The notes beneath the pieces are model-generated. The model searched no databases. It saw nothing but the letters and a program-made list of their open reading frames with translations, and was not told the origin of the DNA. The position numbers were made by a program, and so were the translations under genes. A DNA stretch of 40,956 nucleotides from NCBI GenBank assembly GCA_017484225.1, contig JAFUTN010000016.1, positions 1 through 40,956 of the forward strand, written 5' to 3'. Of this stretch, positions 39,911 through 40,956 are shown piece by piece; position 1 is the stretch's first letter, and every line of letters starts with the position of its first letter. The stretch comes from Alphaproteobacteria bacterium (GTDB taxonomy: Bacteria > Pseudomonadota > Alphaproteobacteria > RF32 > CAG-239).

Positions 39911-40613
39911 TTTATCTTCCGCTACCGAGCAACAAGTCATAACCGTTAATGCTGACGGTTCCGTGGCTGTTGAAACCGAACTTTTGCAAGAAGAAACCCC
40001 GACAATCATCAATAGTGACGAGATTATTGATGCCACCCAAAATGCTATTATCGGGGCAGCTGAAAATATCTCAGAAGCATTGACAACAGAGACACAAGTT
40101 CCGGAACACACACAAGAATCAGAACTTCCGCCGTATTTGGAGGCAGAATTTTGGGTGGGGATGGCCTTTGTATTGGTTGTTGTCTCCATAATCAAACCCG
40201 TTTGGAAAGCTCTTAAAGGTGTTTTGGAAAAAAATATATCCACTGTAGTAGATAACATAAACAATGCCGCAAAATTGCGTGATGATGCCCAAGCATTGCT
40301 TGCCGATTATGAACACCGTTGCGCCGATTTGGATAAACGTTTATCAGATATAAACGCTCAGACGGAAAAAAATATAGCATCTTATCGTCAGGCAGAATTG
40401 ACAAAGTTGCAAAGTGAGCTTTACAAAAGAGAAAAAGAAGTGGTTGAACGCATTAATCGGGCTACCGAACAGGCAAAAAACGATATAAATTCATCTATCA
40501 GTAAATATTCCGTTGCACTGGTTACTAAGGCAGTGAAAAAATATTTGTCACCGGCAGAACAATCGGCAATGATAGATGCCGCCATCCAAGATTTAGATAA
40601 ATTTACCCACTGA
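39903..40613 (+). CDS. atpF: ATP synthase F0 subunit b with N-terminal extension
   Basis: The 236-residue protein is longer than the usual b (about 160). The extra part is an acidic, Thr/Glu-rich N-terminal ~78 residues (VETELLQEETPTI, ending ESELPPYLEAEF) before the membrane helix (WVGMAFVLVVVSIIKPVW, about 84-101). The long charged helix and C-terminal end resemble ordinary b subunits (KYLSPAEQSAMIDAAI). With the standard topology the extension would lie in the periplasm. A start after the extension is unlikely because no ATG with SD is seen there. Confidence 0.85.
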   Translation: MTDLSSATEQQVITVNADGSVAVETELLQEETPTIINSDEIIDATQNAIIGAAENISEALTTETQVPEHTQESELPPYLEAEFWVGMAFVLVVVSIIKPVWKALKGVLEKNISTVVDNINNAAKLRDDAQALLADYEHRCADLDKRLSDINAQTEKNIASYRQAELTKLQSELYKREKEVVERINRATEQAKNDINSSISKYSVALVTKAVKKYLSPAEQSAMIDAAIQDLDKFTH

Positions 40614-40956
40614 AAATTTTAGTAAGTTAAGTCGGTAATGACAATGATAAAGAGTCATTATCGTGGATTGTGTGAGCAATCAACCGAGGATTTCGGCAAA
40701 TTAAAGATTCGCTGTCATTCCGAGGAGCGTAGCGACGTGGGAATCTCCCTCGCAATGACGTTTCCTACCTTACTGTCATTCCGATGAGCGTAGCGACGTG
40801 GGAATCTCCCTCGCAATGACGTTTCCTACCTTACGGTCATTCCGAGGAGCGTAGCGACGTGGGAATCCCCCTCGCAATGACGTTTCCTACCTTATGGTCA
40901 TTCCGAGGAGCGTAGCGACGTGGGAATCCCCGTAAAGATCTTTTTTGGCAAGAAAG
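40614..40956. repeat. Non-coding 3' region with tandem 61-bp palindromic repeats
   Basis: Units start at about 40715, 40776, 40837 and 40898 (61-bp period, last one cut by the window or diverging after 40930). Each has the arms GTCATTCCGAGGAG and CTCCCTCGCAATGAC around the core GCGTAGCGACGTGGGAAT, then the spacer CGTTTCCTACCTTA. Before them (40636-40660) lies a small inverted repeat TAATGAC/GTCATTA. No gene or clear T-tract terminator for the ATP synthase transcript was seen here. The same element in the opposite orientation is at 1046-1107. Confidence 0.85.

Noticed and set aside
40614..40714. tRNA or other stable RNA after atpF
   Set aside because: No cloverleaf, T-loop or other conserved sequence was found; only a short inverted repeat.
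40715..40956. Possible CRISPR array
   Set aside because: The 61-bp units are repeated along their whole length with no unique spacers, and no cas genes are present.

Overview
The window is a dense, AT-rich stretch of a Gram-negative chromosome and looks alphaproteobacterial. Evidence for that includes the miaB-phoH-ybeY-lnt run, an alphaproteobacterial-type AddB beside AddA, a DciA-like (DUF721)/DsbA pair, and an F0 operon ordered atpI-atpB-atpE-atpF'-atpF with a split b/b' stator. lpxA, lnt and lgt show that it makes lipid A and lipoproteins. AT-richness, small intergenic spaces, BspA-like leucine-rich-repeat (LRR_5) surface proteins and palindromic intergenic repeats suggest an uncultured host-associated (gut-type) lineage; that last step is inference. 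No rRNA, tRNA, insertion sequence, prophage or CRISPR array was recognised.

Layout. 1-1200: a secreted LRR_5 protein behind a structured leader, then palindromic repeats. 1283-5658 (minus): miaB-phoH-ybeY-lnt. 5806-10999 (plus): a TerB-like protein, an unknown partner, YggT, a DUF167 protein, folD, a proline iminopeptidase and L-serine dehydratase. 11003-11941 (minus): a solitary adenine DNA methyltransferase. 12096-13839 (plus): a membrane-anchored FxLYD-like protein and the second LRR_5 protein, which has its own promoter, a long hairpin-rich leader and the same C-terminal tail as the first. 13914-18048 (minus): lpxA, a short orphan gene with a consensus promoter, and an unrecognised 896-residue protein with Gly/Ala-rich membrane segments. 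18288-22080: queA, a membrane protein with a degenerate GGDEF domain, convergent lgt, and a YbjN-family gene. 22120-23943 (minus): small accessory genes with a palindromic operator over a promoter, a candidate 67-nt small RNA, and a hairpin repeat present twice. 24095-28031: htpG with a heat-shock-type promoter, a Cys/His-rich membrane protein divergent from a Bcp peroxiredoxin, a PH-like membrane protein and thioredoxin. 28122-35595 (minus): addA, addB and a shikimate kinase-RdgB fusion. 35693-40613 (plus): a 53-residue membrane peptide, a XerD-like recombinase, DciA-like, DsbA-like and the F0 ATP synthase operon. 40715-40956: 61-bp tandem palindromic repeats, the same family as at the left edge but inverted.

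Sigma70-type promoters are unusually easy to read here (TTGACA-like, 17 bp, TATAAT-like), and intrinsic terminators mark most transcription units. Three genes (both LRR_5 genes and the 165-residue gene at 22792-23289) have a terminator-like hairpin plus U-tract just before the ribosome binding site, suggesting transcription attenuation. The most promising undescribed biology is the LRR_5 pair (shared tail and leader architecture), the small-RNA/hairpin-repeat locus near 22.1-23.5 kb, the aroK-rdgB fusion with an intact internal start, and the 896-residue protein. All positions, motifs and alignments were read by eye; no database search or folding program was run.
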